From the NCBI GenBank assembly GCA_029204225.1, contig CM055096.1, positions 62,474,957 through 62,538,956 of the forward strand: a DNA stretch of 64,000 nucleotides. Reading direction: 5' to 3'. The position numbers and the translations under genes are program-made. Of the stretch, positions 42,801 through 53,390 are shown piece by piece. Origin of the DNA: Diphasiastrum complanatum (Eukaryota; Streptophyta; Lycopodiopsida; Lycopodiales; Lycopodiaceae). How positions within the stretch are numbered: position 1 is the first letter of the stretch; each line of letters opens with the position of its first letter. The notes beneath the pieces were generated by a model, which made no database searches, was not told the DNA's origin, and saw nothing but the letters and a program-made list of their open reading frames with translations.

Positions 42801-43180
42801 AAAAATAAAAAATTTGTGGGTGTATTTATAAAAAAAATTTGCATGTGTGAAAAACTAACCTGGAACATGTGGCGTCCTTTCAGTGGTCCACATGTCAATC
42901 TGTACAATAATTATGACTCATAGATGAGAGTCACGTGGGTATTTGCCACGTGCATGAATTTGACCCAATGGTGCATGTGTCAATTCGTACAGTAATTATG
43001 ACTCATTGATGAGGGTCACGTGGGTATTTGCCATGTGCACAAATAAGATAGAGCCACATTTCATTCCGCACATGACAACTATCGCATCAATCAATTTCTG
43101 TACAGAGCAATATTTTTCAACCAATTAGAAAATGACACATGTCAGTCTCATTCATTTTTGTGCTTCATATCAATTCCAAG
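42600..43180 (+). repeat. CACGTG-rich repeat, inverted partner at 52060-52480
   Basis: Includes a direct duplication of ~80 bp: GTACAATAATTATGACTCAT (from 42901) and GTACAGTAATTATGACTCAT (from 42981), each followed by a GTCACGTGGGTATTTGCC motif. The complement of 52060-52400 matches 42880-43170: TGGTCCAC, GACTCATTGATGA, GTGTCAACT/CGCATCAATCA. Gene-fragment copies 1 and 3 extend the same relation. Confidence 0.75.
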
Positions 43181-43227
43181 CGCAATTGTCAATCTCATTA
43201 GCCTATGTTGGTACCTCCATGCTTGAA

Positions 43228-43340
43228 ATCAATATTACTTTCTAGGATACCGCTCTCAAGTGCGGGTTTTCATTACATTTTTCTCTGGCCAATGCACCAG
43301 CGCTCCAAACCGATACGAGAAGCCTTTTTGACACACTTGA
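43228..43340 (+). pseudogene. Unknown gene fragment, copy 2, cut by gypsy P
   Basis: Frame DTALKCGFSLHFSLANAPAL, then QTDTRSLFDTLDV, ending where the P LTR starts at 43341. Tandem to copy 1 about 600 bp upstream and similar to copy 3 at 52366-52578. Confidence 0.5.
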
Positions 43341-44169
43341 TGTTGGGGCTATTCCCAACATATTGTAAGTAAATAATATCGGCCAATAAAATGTGTTGCG
43401 AGGGCACAACATCCTGCGCGTATAAGCCCATGGCCCAATGAGCACGCAAGTTGAGTTGTAAATAGAATAATAGACTTGGGCCTCTTTGTAATTAAAATAA
43501 AACTTGAGGCCCAAAGTCATTTTTAAAACTTAGAAGTCTATTATTTTAGAGTTGGGTCCAAATGGAGACTCACATGAATCATGTGAAATCCAATGTACTT
43601 TTTTAAGACATTTGGATCAAGTTGGATCCAAGATGAATGGATAGGATTAGTGTACATATTAGCCAATAGTATTTTGGGGCAAGGGCCTTCCCATTTATAA
43701 AAAGACACCTCATGTACTCTATTTTTCATGCTTAATGAGAAGGAGGAAACTCTACCATTTTTGGAAGAGAAGCATCCTCATTTGCTATTCAATGCTTGAT
43801 ATTGCTATTGTTGCTTTCTAATTGCTTTCAAATTTATAGTTTCTTGGTTTCCATAGCTTATGTTTCTCCTTTAGCAAGTAAAATGAGCATTTGAGCTAAC
43901 CTCCACTCTCACTCTCACTCTCTATCTCTCTCTTTCTCTCTTCTCCTCTCAACCTCTTCTATTCATCTCCTCTCTTTCACCCAAAATCAAGATGAAGGTT
44001 AGTTTAGTGGAGTAGAGTTAGGGGTGTGTAGTGTTAGTGGTGGTAGAGTTAGAGAAAAAGTAGAGAACAAACTAAAAGTAGCATCTATTCATAGTTAGGC
44101 ACCTATCCAGTGATCTAACCCTTGTTGACAGGTGGGAAGGCTACTACTACGCGAGATCTTTGATCCTAG
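43341..44169 (+). repeat. Gypsy P 5' LTR
   Basis: Begins TGTTGGGGCTATTCCCAACA, whose own ends are inverted. Runs to just before the primer site at 44172. A CT-rich tract (about 43899-43985) lies inside. The part 43670-43870 recurs inverted at 52920-53110. Right end approximate because no intact 3' LTR is present. Confidence 0.7.
43899..43985. repeat. CT-rich microsatellite
   Basis: CACTCTCACTCTCACTC followed by TCTCTCTCTTTCTCTC; imperfect (CT)n inside the P LTR. Confidence 0.9.
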
Positions 44170-44171
44170 AG

Positions 44172-44189
44172 TGGCGCCGTTGCCAGGGA
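44172..44189 (+). other. Gypsy P primer-binding site
   Basis: TGGCGCCGTTGCCAGGGA matches the well-known plant gypsy primer site TGGCGCCGTTGCCGGGGA with one substitution. Confidence 0.93.
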
Positions 44190-45392
44190 TAGATTTCCAG
44201 TTATTAGTATAGCTACATTTTAGATATTTCTTGCTTTTTGAATTAGTTCTAGGTAGAGTTTTGGGTGTTTAGAGTTAGTTTTCTGTATTTTTCTGTGTTT
44301 GGACTGTTCACAGCTAGTGCAGGAGGTGCGACAGGGTAGAGGAGGCCCTGAACAGCCTCTAAGTGCTTGACATCCAAACCAAAACCTGAGAAAACCCAAA
44401 AAACACACCAATCTGCATTTTGGAGGGAAAAAGAGCCTAAAATCTCATTTTTAATATTTCCAAAACCAGTGAGAGTTAACCCTTGCATGACTGCCAGCAA
44501 CTCTAGGGTACTGTCTCAGACCTGCATAGAAGTCTGTGAGACTTAGTTTTGCAAAAATCAGAAAAAATCATCATAAAAATTCAAGAAACCCTTGTAAAAA
44601 TCCAAAAAAATACAAATCTTCACTGGAACTCTCGTAGAGCTCTCTGAAGTTCCATCTTAGTGAGACCAGATCACAGAGAAACTTGTGAGAGTTACTTCAC
44701 TATCTAAGTTCCTGTGCAAGATTTCTCAGTGGAAAAAGACGGGAAAGTACCAAAGAACTCTTGTAGACAGTAAAATTTTCAGTTCTAGTGGGCAAGAACC
44801 CTCGTAGAGAATTTTGAAGTTCCATCTCAGTGAGACTAGAACACAGAAGAGCCTGTGAGAATTAGTTTGATTCTAGTGAGCACAAAATTGGATTTAAGTG
44901 CTAAAACATCACTAAAAAATGAAGATCCAACAAATCCTTCTAGAGAGAACTCTCGCAGACCATTTCAATCGATTCAGAATGTCAATTTCCATCAATGATG
45001 AAACCTGCGAGAGTTAGTACTGAGAATTGGTGAAGATCAAACCAAAATAGTGGTTTTGAACCCTCGCATATAGTGAAATTTTCACTTATTACGAGAGTTA
45101 ACTCTCGCAGAGAATTTCAGGGTCGGATCTGAACTAGATTTAGCTCCTATGATTCTTGCGAGAGTTACTTTCCAAGGATCTGAGAGATATCAAGATTTTT
45201 TATCTGCAAAATAGTTAAAGAACCCTCGCACAACCAATCCTCACACAAGAGAACCCTCGTAGACTAGATCCGTGGAAAGATCTGCACCAGTTCCAGCTAC
45301 TATCAAAATCTCAGGTCAATCGGTGCAAGGAGTAGAAAGTATCAAGGAAAAACCACCGTACAAGACCTAAATTTCACTTCTGGCCAATCAGA
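44190..45392 (+). repeat. Gypsy P leader with internal repeats
   Basis: No coding domain. A ~70 bp unit appears at 44628-44695 and 44798-44868 (CTCGTAGAG, TGAAGTTCCATCT, AGTGAGAC, ACACAGA in order). The motif CTCGCAG/CTCGTAG with AGAG recurs about ten times between 44630 and 45260. Could be structural leader repeats. Confidence 0.65.
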
Positions 45393-46690
45393 TTGGTCAA
45401 ATCCATAAGATCCAGAGTGCATCCCATTGTACAAGCAAGATCCAACTATCTTGGACCCCACCATCAGATGAATCTAGGATCTGGACAATCAGTAACAAAA
45501 AGGACAATGAATCAAGCACCACACCTTCCCAGATTAGCAACTGTGCAACAAGAGGCAAAATTGGAACCAGTGCCAATGGATCCAATGGGCCAATCCGTAC
45601 CTGTTGCTCCCTTGCAAACAGTACGGAGGGCACCTCGGATGGAGATACCAAAATACGATGTATCATCAGATCCCATCCGCTTCCTCCAGATCTACGAGCA
45701 AGCTTGTGAAATCTATGGCGAATGGACACCTGCAAAAAAGTTGATGTTGTTCCCCATGTCCCTATTGATGGTGGCTCAAGATTAGTTTTTCAACCTGTCA
45801 GAGGAAGAGAAATCCACATGGGAAGCAGTTAAAGCGGATCTCATCACGCGTTTTAAACCAAGAAAATTCCTAGAAGACCCATTTCTCCTACTCAGCAAGG
45901 TTAAGATGGGAAAAAGAGAAAGGGTTAGGGACTATATTGAATGGGTCAAACATCTACGATCCAAGTGCAGTGCAGCCCTAACTCCCAATTATGTGGTGAT
46001 CATGTGGTTCCTAGCAGGATTACCATGGAGCATCAAGAGAGAACTGAAACAACGGGAGCAATACGCTACTCTACAAGAAGTTATGAAGGATGCCATCAGG
46101 GGAGAGGATGAGGGATTAGACGACGAATATCCATCCACCCATACTCCTACTCCCTCGATAGCATCATCATCATTAAATGCTTCTATTTTATCCAGAGGAC
46201 TGTTGTTGGATCAGATGACAAAATTACACAAACAGCAGATGGAACAGCTTACGACACAGTTTGATAGAAAACTAAAAGCCTAACAAGGAGCTGTAGCAGC
46301 AATGCCAAATCAACTGGAACAAAACTAGCTACAGTATCCCCGATGAACAAACCTACGGTGTTCAGTGTGCACACAAAACCATACAACAAACGAGTGCCCA
46401 GCCCTAAAGCAAAGTATGAGACTAACACATGATTTTGCCATTTGTGCAATGCAACATCGCACGATACCGTATTTTGCCCATTTAACCCTCGGATTGTTCA
46501 ACAGAAGAGAAGTCCTTATCAGACTTCTTATCCATATCATGAAGGATGTAGCACCGAGGTACAGCGCCCTGAATCAGCAACAGCGTATGGCCTTACCTGC
46601 ACCACCGAGGCTAGCCAATCAACAAGTGGCCCACGTAAACTTGACAACAGCAGAACCAGAATTGCCAGTACCACCTCAACCTAAGTAGCA
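45393..46690 (+). pseudogene. Gypsy P: gag
   Basis: First frame (45393-45785) MVKSIRSRVHPIVQARSNYL, later EIPKYDVSSDPIRFLQIYE, then one stop. It continues FNLSEEEKSTWEAVKADLIT and KMGKRERVRDYIEWVKHLRS, the retrotransposon gag core. After a stop at 46281, knuckle-like CSVCTQNHTTNECP (about 46355) and, in another frame, CNATSHDTVFCP (about 46442). Broken by stops and shifts. Confidence 0.9.
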
Positions 46691-46699
46691 ACAATGGTA

Positions 46700-47000
46700 T
46701 GGACCAGATGAACCATTTATGGACCCTGCCATAAATGAATGTCAAGGAGGAAGAAATTACGGCTGCTATGGATGTGGCGAAGGACACAGAATTGTGGAAT
46801 GTCCTTACAAGGGACAATATACATCCTTCTACCGAGAATGCGATTATGGACATTGCTACCAAGAATATTTCCATGTCCCTGTGTTAGCCATTACACGAGC
46901 ACAGAAGAGGAAGGAAGTGGCTCTCTCACCACCACCATCAGTCACTGATGACCAACCCTCAACTTCAATGCCATATTCAAATGTGAGGAAAGAAAGGTGA
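46700..47000 (+). pseudogene. Gypsy P: additional zinc knuckles
   Basis: CYGCGEGHRIVECPYKGQ (46762-46815) is a full C-x2-C-x3-H-x4-C knuckle, followed by YRECDYGHCYQEYF, a weaker second unit. With the two in the preceding segment this gives three or four knuckles. The frame then reads the charged linker to a stop at 46998. Confidence 0.85.
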
Positions 47001-47039
47001 CAATACTAGAAGATACGGCACTGGCTACAGAGAGCACAA

Positions 47040-47901
47040 GTGGAGAAAAAAGAACAAGAAAGGGACAACCCTATGGAACCTCCTATTGATGACGAATGGG
47101 AACCACACATGGGCTCACCATTGCGCATTGATCAGAACAATCGGTTGCATCATCATGACCCACCTTTTCACATGGTGGAGCCCGAGGAACCACGCACTAA
47201 AAGGCTCACAAGCTTACTGGCGAGCCGTGTTAGTTTACCCCTTGGGAAATTACTGCGGATTGCGCCACAAGCTAAAAGCCTTTTGACTGAATGGGCCAAA
47301 AAGTATGCGGAGCCAGTAGCGCCTGAACCCATATATTGTACGGGATTCCACAAAGAGACAAGTAACATCTTCCACATCGGGACAGCGTGGGAAAGTGAGG
47401 AACACAACATCACCCTGCCAATCAAACACAAGAGATTCGAGGACGAGGCAATAGTAGTAGATGGAGGATCAGGTGTCAATTTGATCTCCACTACTTTATA
47501 TCAAAAGTGGGGTTTACAGGGGTTGAATCTAGCAAGATTCACCATCAAGCTAGTGGATTAATCCTGTGTAAAACCAGAGGGTGGTTGTCGATATCCCTGT
47601 AAAAATAGCGGGCATGCATTTTGTGATAACCTTTGTAGTAATGGATATACCTGAATCTCCAACTGCATATCGTGTTTTACTGGGAAGACCATGGTTGAAG
47701 ACTGCGCAAGTAATACACAACTGGGATATGGGAAAACTCACCTTTGAAAACAAAGAGCAAGCTGTAAAGGTCGACCAAACCACATGGGTGGTGAAACCTA
47801 TTGCACCCAAGGCTGATGACGGATCATCCACGACAGATCACACAATAGTTTGCCCAGGCCAGCCAAATGTAGTCACTATGATTCAGAGATGGTTGTTGTG
47901 A
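47040..47901 (+). pseudogene. Gypsy P: aspartyl protease region
   Basis: First frame to 47561: LTSLLASRVSLPLGKLLRIA, KSLLTEWAKKYAEPV, then EAIVVDGGSGVNLIS with the active-site Asp in DGGSG form (about 47459). A stop at 47559-47561, then VVVDIPVKIAGMHFVITFVV and YRVLLGRPWLKTAQVIHNWD, the typical LLGRPWL block of gypsy proteases. Confidence 0.92.
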
Positions 47902-47904
47902 GAT

Positions 47905-48400
47905 AGACGGATGCATTAGCAATAATTGACTGCCAAAACTGTTCTCCCACGTGCACTATTTTTCATATCAGTGGATTTGTCCTTGTTGTCTTTCTTCAGA
48001 ACTGGTGTGACATTCGCCTCGTGGTTGCGAATATCAACATCCACTGTAGCTATAGCTTCTTCGGGTAGATCACTCCATCAGATCACCTGGTTGTATTGTT
48101 GCTTCAACTAGTTCTTTTTGTTCAGAGGTGTCCTTGGCGGATCTATCCTCGAAACTTTTGCCATAGCAGATTTTTGTGGCGGTTGAGCTGGGTCTTTCTT
48201 AATTCCGTAACGATTTGAGTCCATGTGTTGTAGGACCTTCTCATCAGTTAGCCCAATCTCCTTATTATAAGTCAGAGCATGTTGCCACGGAACTAAATCA
48301 TCGTCCACTGGGTTCTCAATAGATTTCGCTAATAGCGTGATACGTTTATCATATTTACTCCAAATGTAATTGGTGTATCCATGGTGTAACACTTGGGTGA
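47905..48400 (-). other. Foreign insert between P protease and RT
   Basis: The plus-strand pol frame is absent for ~500 bp. The minus strand is open for 94 codons (48392-48108: LLAKSIENPVDDDLVPWQHA, EIGLTDEKVLQHMDSNRYG) and continues coding-like to 47930 (PEEAIATVDVDIRNHEANVT). No family recognised. It may be an inserted or inverted gene piece. Confidence 0.55.
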
Positions 48401-48409
48401 AGATGTGCT

Positions 48410-49480
48410 GGGTTCAGGACACACCATACCCTTGGTGGATGGAGCAGTCCCCAAGGTGAGTCGATACTACCGTTGCAACCCGAACTACACGGAACTGATC
48501 AAGCAAAAATTGTAGAAGCTGTTAGATGCAAATTTCATTTATGAAATCAAGCACACTGAATGGGTATCGCTGATAGTTATAGTACCCAAGAAGAATGGAA
48601 AAATGAGAATCTATGTGAATTTGAAGGCGCTAAATACAGTCACCAAAAAGGATCATTTTTCTTTACCCTTTACGGAAAGTGTCCTTGACAGAGTAGCTGG
48701 GGCAGAAGCCTAAGATTTTTAGACGGCTTCAGCGGTTACAACCAGTTGAAGATAGCATTCCAAGACCAGCATAAGACAACATTCGCCACGGAATGGGGAA
48801 CCTATGCCTATAAGGTGATGCCATTCAAACTTTGCAATGCTCCAAGCACTTTCCAGCAAGTCATGCAGACAACATTCAAAGAGTATTTGCAGAAATTTCT
48901 GGAAATTTTCTTGGACGATCTGTGCGTGCATGGACCAGACTTAGAACACTTATCCAATTTGGAGAAGGTACTACAAAAATGTCGCAAATTTCAGATCTCC
49001 CTGAATCCAGAAAAATGTCAATTTTGGGTTATGCATGGCTTGATTCTTGGCCATATAGTGTCTAAACATGGGATCGCCATAGACCTATCGAAAATCAGGA
49101 TCATTGTTGATCTACCACCACCAGGAACGATTCGCGACTACATGTTTATGGGTCATGCTAACTATTACAGGATTTTCATTTTAGATTTTGCGGAGTTAGC
49201 CCGACCAATTTACAAACTCACAACGGATCCACATTGGAACGAGAAAGCCCTAAAGGCTTTCCAAAAACTTAAAGATGCATTGGTTTCAGCACCAATCCTA
49301 TGTCCACCCAATTGGTCCATTGAGTTTCATGTGCATACGGACATATCAAAGTATGCAGTTGGAGCAGTTTTAACCCAGCCAAGAGAACACAAAAAGAATT
49401 TTCTGATCCAATTTGCAAGCCGACAGCTTAGTAATACAAAAATAAATTATTCGACCACAAAGCGGGAAGAATTGAAATGA
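48410..49480 (+). pseudogene. Gypsy P: reverse transcriptase and RNase H start
   Basis: HTIPLVDGAVPKVSRYYRCN, then SLIVIVPKKNGKMRIYVNLK, KDHFSLPFTESVLDRVAG, a shift near 48720, then EWGTYAYKVMPFKLCNAPST. The catalytic box is EIFLDDLCVHG (FLDD, about 48908-48919). The RNase H start reads FHVHTDISKYAVGAVL and QFASRQLSNTKINYSTTKRE with the first Asp. Several stops. Confidence 0.93.
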
Positions 49481-50211
49481 TATATGTAGTTAAGAAGTTT
49501 CGGCACTACCTGATGGACACACACTTTGCTTTTTATACAGACCATTAGCCCTTGATCTATCTCGTTAACAAAACCTGCAACACAAGGAGAATCACTAGAT
49601 GGCTACTTCTGTTGTTAAAGTTTGATTTTTGGATAGTAGTTCGCAAGGGAAAACAACACTACATGGCAGATCATGTGTCGCATATCAAAGGGAAGGAGGT
49701 TGCACTCCAACCCGACGATGAGCTGGCCGATGCTGCCTTATTTTACGTAGACACAGTACCGGAGTGGGCTGCCGACATAGTTGAATATCTAATGCGGGGC
49801 CAACCAGACAGATCACTACCAAAGGCGGATCAACAAAAATTGATCTTGAAAGCTAGACCTTATCAACTGATTGCCATCCAATTGTACCAAAGAGGACCAG
49901 ATGGAATTCTTCAATGGTGTATTCTTCCTCATGAGGCCACCCAAATCATTTCGCTTTCACATGAAGGCATGGGTGGAGGCCATTTTGCATTCGACATTAC
50001 AGTTCGCAAGATCCTGCAATCAGGATGTTGGTGGCCAACGATTCATAAGGATACAGAGGAATACCTGAGGAAGTGCGATGTGTGCCAAAGGGCAAGGAGA
50101 CCAACAAGATTGAATTATGACCTACTACACCCGGTCTTAGTCCAAGCACCATTCAGAAAGTGGGGATTGGACTACATTGGTCTGATTCACCCTACAACAA
50201 GAAGTACCTAG
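49481..50211 (+). pseudogene. Gypsy P: RNase H end and integrase zinc-binding domain
   Basis: RNase H ends with an ITRWLLLLLKFDFWIVVRKG-type segment and KQHYMADHVSHIKG. The integrase HHCC module: HEGMGGGHFAFDITVRKI, then CWWPTIHKDTEEYLRKCDVC. Then FRKWGLDYIGLIHPT, whose Asp is the first of the DDE triad, before a stop at 50209. Confidence 0.92.
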
Positions 50212-50880
50212 GCTCAATACATAATCGTGGCCACCGACTATCTCACCAAGTGGGTTGAAGCCAAGGCAGTAAGAGTAGTTGATGCTAGGACCACTGCCAA
50301 GTTTCTCTATGAAAATATCATTATGCGCTTTGGATGCCCAGTGGAGATAGTCAGTGATCGCGGAAGTCATTTCATCAATGAGACCATCAAAGTCCTATTG
50401 GAAGAATTCTTCATGATCCATAGAACTAGTACGCCTTATTATCCTCACGGTAATGGGCAAGCAGAATCATCCAATAAGATCCTGTGTAGCGTGCTCACAA
50501 AAATAGTCGAAGCTAGCAGATCGGATTGGGAACACAAGCTGCATGCTGCTCTGTGGGCATTTAGGATATCATATAAGAGAAGCACTGATCAAACGCCATT
50601 CCAACTGGTATATGGTCAGGATATTGTAGTGCTAGTAGAGTTTTTAGTCCCTTCATTAAGGATTGCCACAACGCAACGTCTTGATGAATCCAGGTCTCTA
50701 AGATTACGTCACAAAGCTCTACATAAGCTTTGTGAAACACGCTTACTAGCTGTGCATGCACTGGCAGCTAAAAAGAAAAGACGCAAAACATGGCACGATC
50801 GCAGGTTACAAAAGGAGGATCTTCGTTCCGGAGATCTAGTCCTGCCTGATGTATAAAACCAAGGTGATCAAGGGAAAATT
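50212..50880 (+). pseudogene. Gypsy P: integrase core
   Basis: MATDYLTKWVEAKAVR, FGCPVEIVSDRGSHFINE (second catalytic Asp) and PYYPHGNGQAESSNKIL (Glu). Then LHAALWAFRISYKRSTDQTP and ARRL-type basic end, to DLRSGDLVLPDV and a stop at 50856. The residual C-terminal part GDQGKIKIHK is then cut. 209 codons uninterrupted, the longest intact pol piece of P. Confidence 0.93.
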
Positions 50881-50884
50881 AAAA

Positions 50885-51815
50885 TTCACAAACGAAGGTC
50901 TTTATTGCTTTGCGTGCTATTCCAGATGCCCACCCAGATTGGGTTGTTATACAAGTTGATGTCATGAATGATTTCAATTCCGTGTTTCGTAGCATCATCT
51001 TCAAGAGCTGCGTGATGCCAGTGAGCGTTTTCATTCTCTCATTCCTTTTGTTCATACTTTCTATGCACGTGAAGCTCCACTATACTACAGTCATACTACT
51101 TGCTTGGGAGATGTCATTGTCATTCCTTCCGCAACTGGCACCCATCAAGAGGATCCTCTTGGTGGCCCTTTGTTCGCTCTTGCTCACCTGTGTGCCTTGT
51201 GTTCAACCTCTACAAGTTTATCTTCTTGTCTTTTGCCTTCCATCGTAGATGACACACAAATTGTGGGGCCATCCAAGGATGTTCTTCCTGCTTTTCTACA
51301 TTTTAAGGAACAATTATCATTGCTCAGGCTTTCTATCAATTTATCAAAGTGTACAACATGGTGCCCGTAGGGTCTGCCTTTCGGATTTCCTATTCCAGAG
51401 AATATCCTCACACTTGAACATTGTATCAAAGCTTTGGGAATACCTATCAGCTCAACCGCTCATGTCAATTCAATGGTTCAGCAAGTTTTACAACAACAAA
51501 TTTAGCATTATGATTTACTTCCAAAATTGGGCAACGTGCAAGTCGCATTCACCATTCCAACTTGTTGTTTTGCTCAACGACCTATTATTTGCTTCATTGT
51601 GTTCCTCTCTCTTCAGATATTATGCAGCTTCTACAAGGCTTCGATAATTTCTTATTATAGATTTTGGGAAGCTTACTTGCAACAGATTCTTTGCAACATT
51701 CCAATAGCATATTGCTCAAGCATAAAATATTTGTGTCTACCTCTTCGAGTGGGCTGGATTTATCTTCTGCAGCACAAGCTGCTCCAGCTACTTATTTGAG
51801 AAGTTTGCTTCTGCA
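50885..51815 (+). pseudogene. LINE-type reverse transcriptase fragment
   Basis: Frames join in order: IALRAIPDAHPDWVVIQVDV then MNDFNSV (motif A Asp), GTHQEDPLGGPLFALAHLCA (motif B), then SIVDDTQIVGPSKD (motif C with VDD). Beyond it HCIKALGIPISSTAHVNS, LGNVQVAFTIPTCCFAQRP and AAQAAPATYLRSLLLQ. Resembles a non-LTR RT family seen in plants. Four shifts or stops; endonuclease region absent. It lies exactly where P should have its 3' end. Confidence 0.7.
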
Positions 51816-51821
51816 ATGTGA

Positions 51822-52013
51822 TTAGAGATTTATCATAAGGAGAAGGGTAGTGGGTGTTCTAGGGCCTACAAATGATGTCTTGATTTGAACAGGATCAAAA
51901 TCTGTACAACCATCTAAACTAACACTTGTATCAATAAAAAAAGTTTCTATATCTATAGGCTTGGACATGTAAGTAGAAGGGGCAGCATCCGAATCGTCAG
52001 AAATATTTAGCAA
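51822..52013 (-). pseudogene. Unknown acidic ORF
   Basis: 63 codons: LNISDDSDAAPSTYMSKPID, then FIDTSVSLDGCTDFDPVQIK. Preceded on the minus strand by a T-rich stretch that looks like a splice acceptor. It lies beyond gene fragment copy 3 on the same strand and might be a further exon of that gene. No domain recognised. Confidence 0.3.
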
Positions 52014-52059
52014 AAAAAAAAAACAAATGCAGACTAAAACTCTACAAATCTACATTTTT

Positions 52060-52480
52060 TATTGTGTATTTGACAATCATCTACAAACTTGAAATCATTA
52101 TGCAACTTGGTGAACATTCTGTCTTTAAGTATGTCTTTCACACGTGTGGAAACTGGTCGATAGGACACGTGTCATTTTGTGATTCGCTGATTATATTCAT
52201 CCATACAGATAGTGATTGATGCGACAGTTGACACGTGCAGAATGACAGGTGGCACAATAGGATTGGTGCACGTGTCATTGCCCACGTGCCATCATCAATG
52301 AGTCATAAGGATGAGTACGGATAGACACGTGGACCATTGACATGATGCCAAGTGTTTCGAATAATTCAACTATCATCGCAAATTTTTAGTTTTTTTCTTG
52401 CAATATCAATCTCAAGTGCGTCAAAAAGGCTTCTTGTATCGATTTTGAACATGGGTACATTGGCCATAGAATTATGGACC
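52060..52480 (-). repeat. CACGTG-rich repeat, inverted partner of 42600-43180
   Basis: On the plus strand it contains ACACGTGT or CACGTG cores at about 52141, 52169, 52220, 52270, 52283 and 52325. Order matches the complement of 42880-43170. Confidence 0.75.
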
Positions 52481-52578
52481 TCCACACCGTCACTCACTCT
52501 CAATACGGGCTTCGATTCCACACTTCCACAAAAGTCCTCACCTATACAAATATCCACCCTACTTGACTCTACAGTCAA
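52366..52578 (-). pseudogene. Unknown gene fragment, copy 3
   Basis: 71 codons open: VESSRVDICIGEDFCGSVES, VLRVSDGVEVHNSMANV, then DTRSLFDALEIDIARKKLKI. Same family as copies 1 and 2 by the DTR-L-D-LEIDI block. This is the least damaged copy. Confidence 0.45.
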
Positions 52579-52589
52579 TGTAGATGGAG

Positions 52590-52920
52590 GTTAGCTCACT
52601 TGTATCATCCACATATAAGGTGATGATAATAAAGGATTGTTGTACTAACTTGGAATAGACGTTGCAATCAACAGTGCTTGGTTTAAATCCTTGTTCAATG
52701 AAGAATGTGTTGATCCTCTGAATCCAAACTTTGACAGACTGTTTCAAGCCGTACAGTGCTTTGTGGAGTTTACAGACATGATTTTTCATACCTTCCAAAA
52801 CGTATCCTTCAGGCTAGATCATGTAGATATGTTCTTGTATAACTCCATTCAGATAGGTTGTTTGTACATCAAGTTGATGCACTTTGAGGTCGGCAGCTGT
52901 AGCATAAGACAACTAATGAA
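52590..52920 (-). pseudogene. Copia RT fragment (minus)
   Basis: Frame with KNHVCKLHKALYGLKQSVK, NTFFIEQGFKPSTVDCNVY, then ITLYVDDTSELTS, so YVDD is intact. Upstream, the complement of 52800-52910 shows LDVQTTYLNGVIQE-like text. Isolated 330 bp piece. Confidence 0.85.
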
Positions 52921-53110
52921 AGCAAGAAAGTAGGAACTTGAAAGCAAATGGAGAGCAACAATAGCAATAGCAAGCATTGAATAGCAAATGAGAATGCTTC
53001 TCTTCTAAAAATGGTATAGTTTACTCCTTTTCATTAAGCATGGAAATATGGTACAAGTGGTGCCTTTTTATCAATGGGAAAAGCCCTTGCCCCAAAATCC
53101 TATTGGCTAC
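52920..53110 (-). repeat. Inverted fragment of gypsy P LTR
   Basis: Complement matches 43670-43870: CCAATAG/GGATTTTGGGGCAAGGG, TTTATAAAAAG/TTTATCAATGGG, AGAAGCATCCTC/GCTTCTC, ATTCAATGCTTG. Only the middle of the LTR is present. Confidence 0.8.
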
Positions 53111-53158
53111 TTCTAAAATATAAGCTTTAATCTATACCAAATGATCAGTTTTTGTCAG

Positions 53159-53309
53159 GAAAAGATTGCTTGAAGATGGATGTTGAGCATATGCATGAAA
53201 AAGAAGGTTTTTCTAGATCTAATTGCCTATACTTTGACCTTATTGACATTGCCGGAGGTGGCCACAATATTGACGATGATATAGTCATTGAGGAAGACAA
53301 AGTTAATGT
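53159..53309 (+). CDS. Putative host gene, penultimate exon
   Basis: Acceptor TTTTTGTCAG|GA then KDCLKMDVEHMHEKEGFSRS, NCLYFDLIDIAGGGHNIDDD, IVIEEDKVN, then donor TTAATGT|GTAAGT. No stop in frame; the frame continues correctly into the next exon. Upstream, LTR debris (52920-53110) would sit in an intron. Family not recognised. Confidence 0.5.
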
Positions 53310-53390
53310 GTAAGTTTCATATATTGAATTGTACTAATTGATGTTTTAATCCAAATTTTATATTGGAGCTCACATTCCTTTTCATTTCAG
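53310..53390 (+). other. Putative 81-nt intron
   Basis: GTAAGTTTC ... CCTTTTCATTTCAG, good plant consensus at both ends. Removal avoids an immediate TAA and preserves frame. Confidence 0.6.

Larger units (their letters stand above)
43341..50880 (+). mobile_element. Ty3/gypsy element P
   Basis: LTR, TGGCGCCGTTGCC primer site, 1.2 kb leader, gag with several zinc knuckles, protease, RT, RNase H, integrase: the pol order (RT before integrase) defines gypsy. The DGGSGVN protease and this primer site are features I associate with the Tat/Athila branch. The 3' end, including 3' LTR, is replaced near 50880 by a LINE fragment. An inverted insert sits between protease and RT. Confidence 0.92.

Noticed and set aside
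43242-43520. 92-codon minus ORF across the start of the P LTR
   Set aside because: It spans the LTR boundary; the plus strand carries the peptide shared with the other two gene-fragment copies.
45397-45735. 112-codon minus ORF
   Set aside because: Antisense shadow of gypsy P gag.
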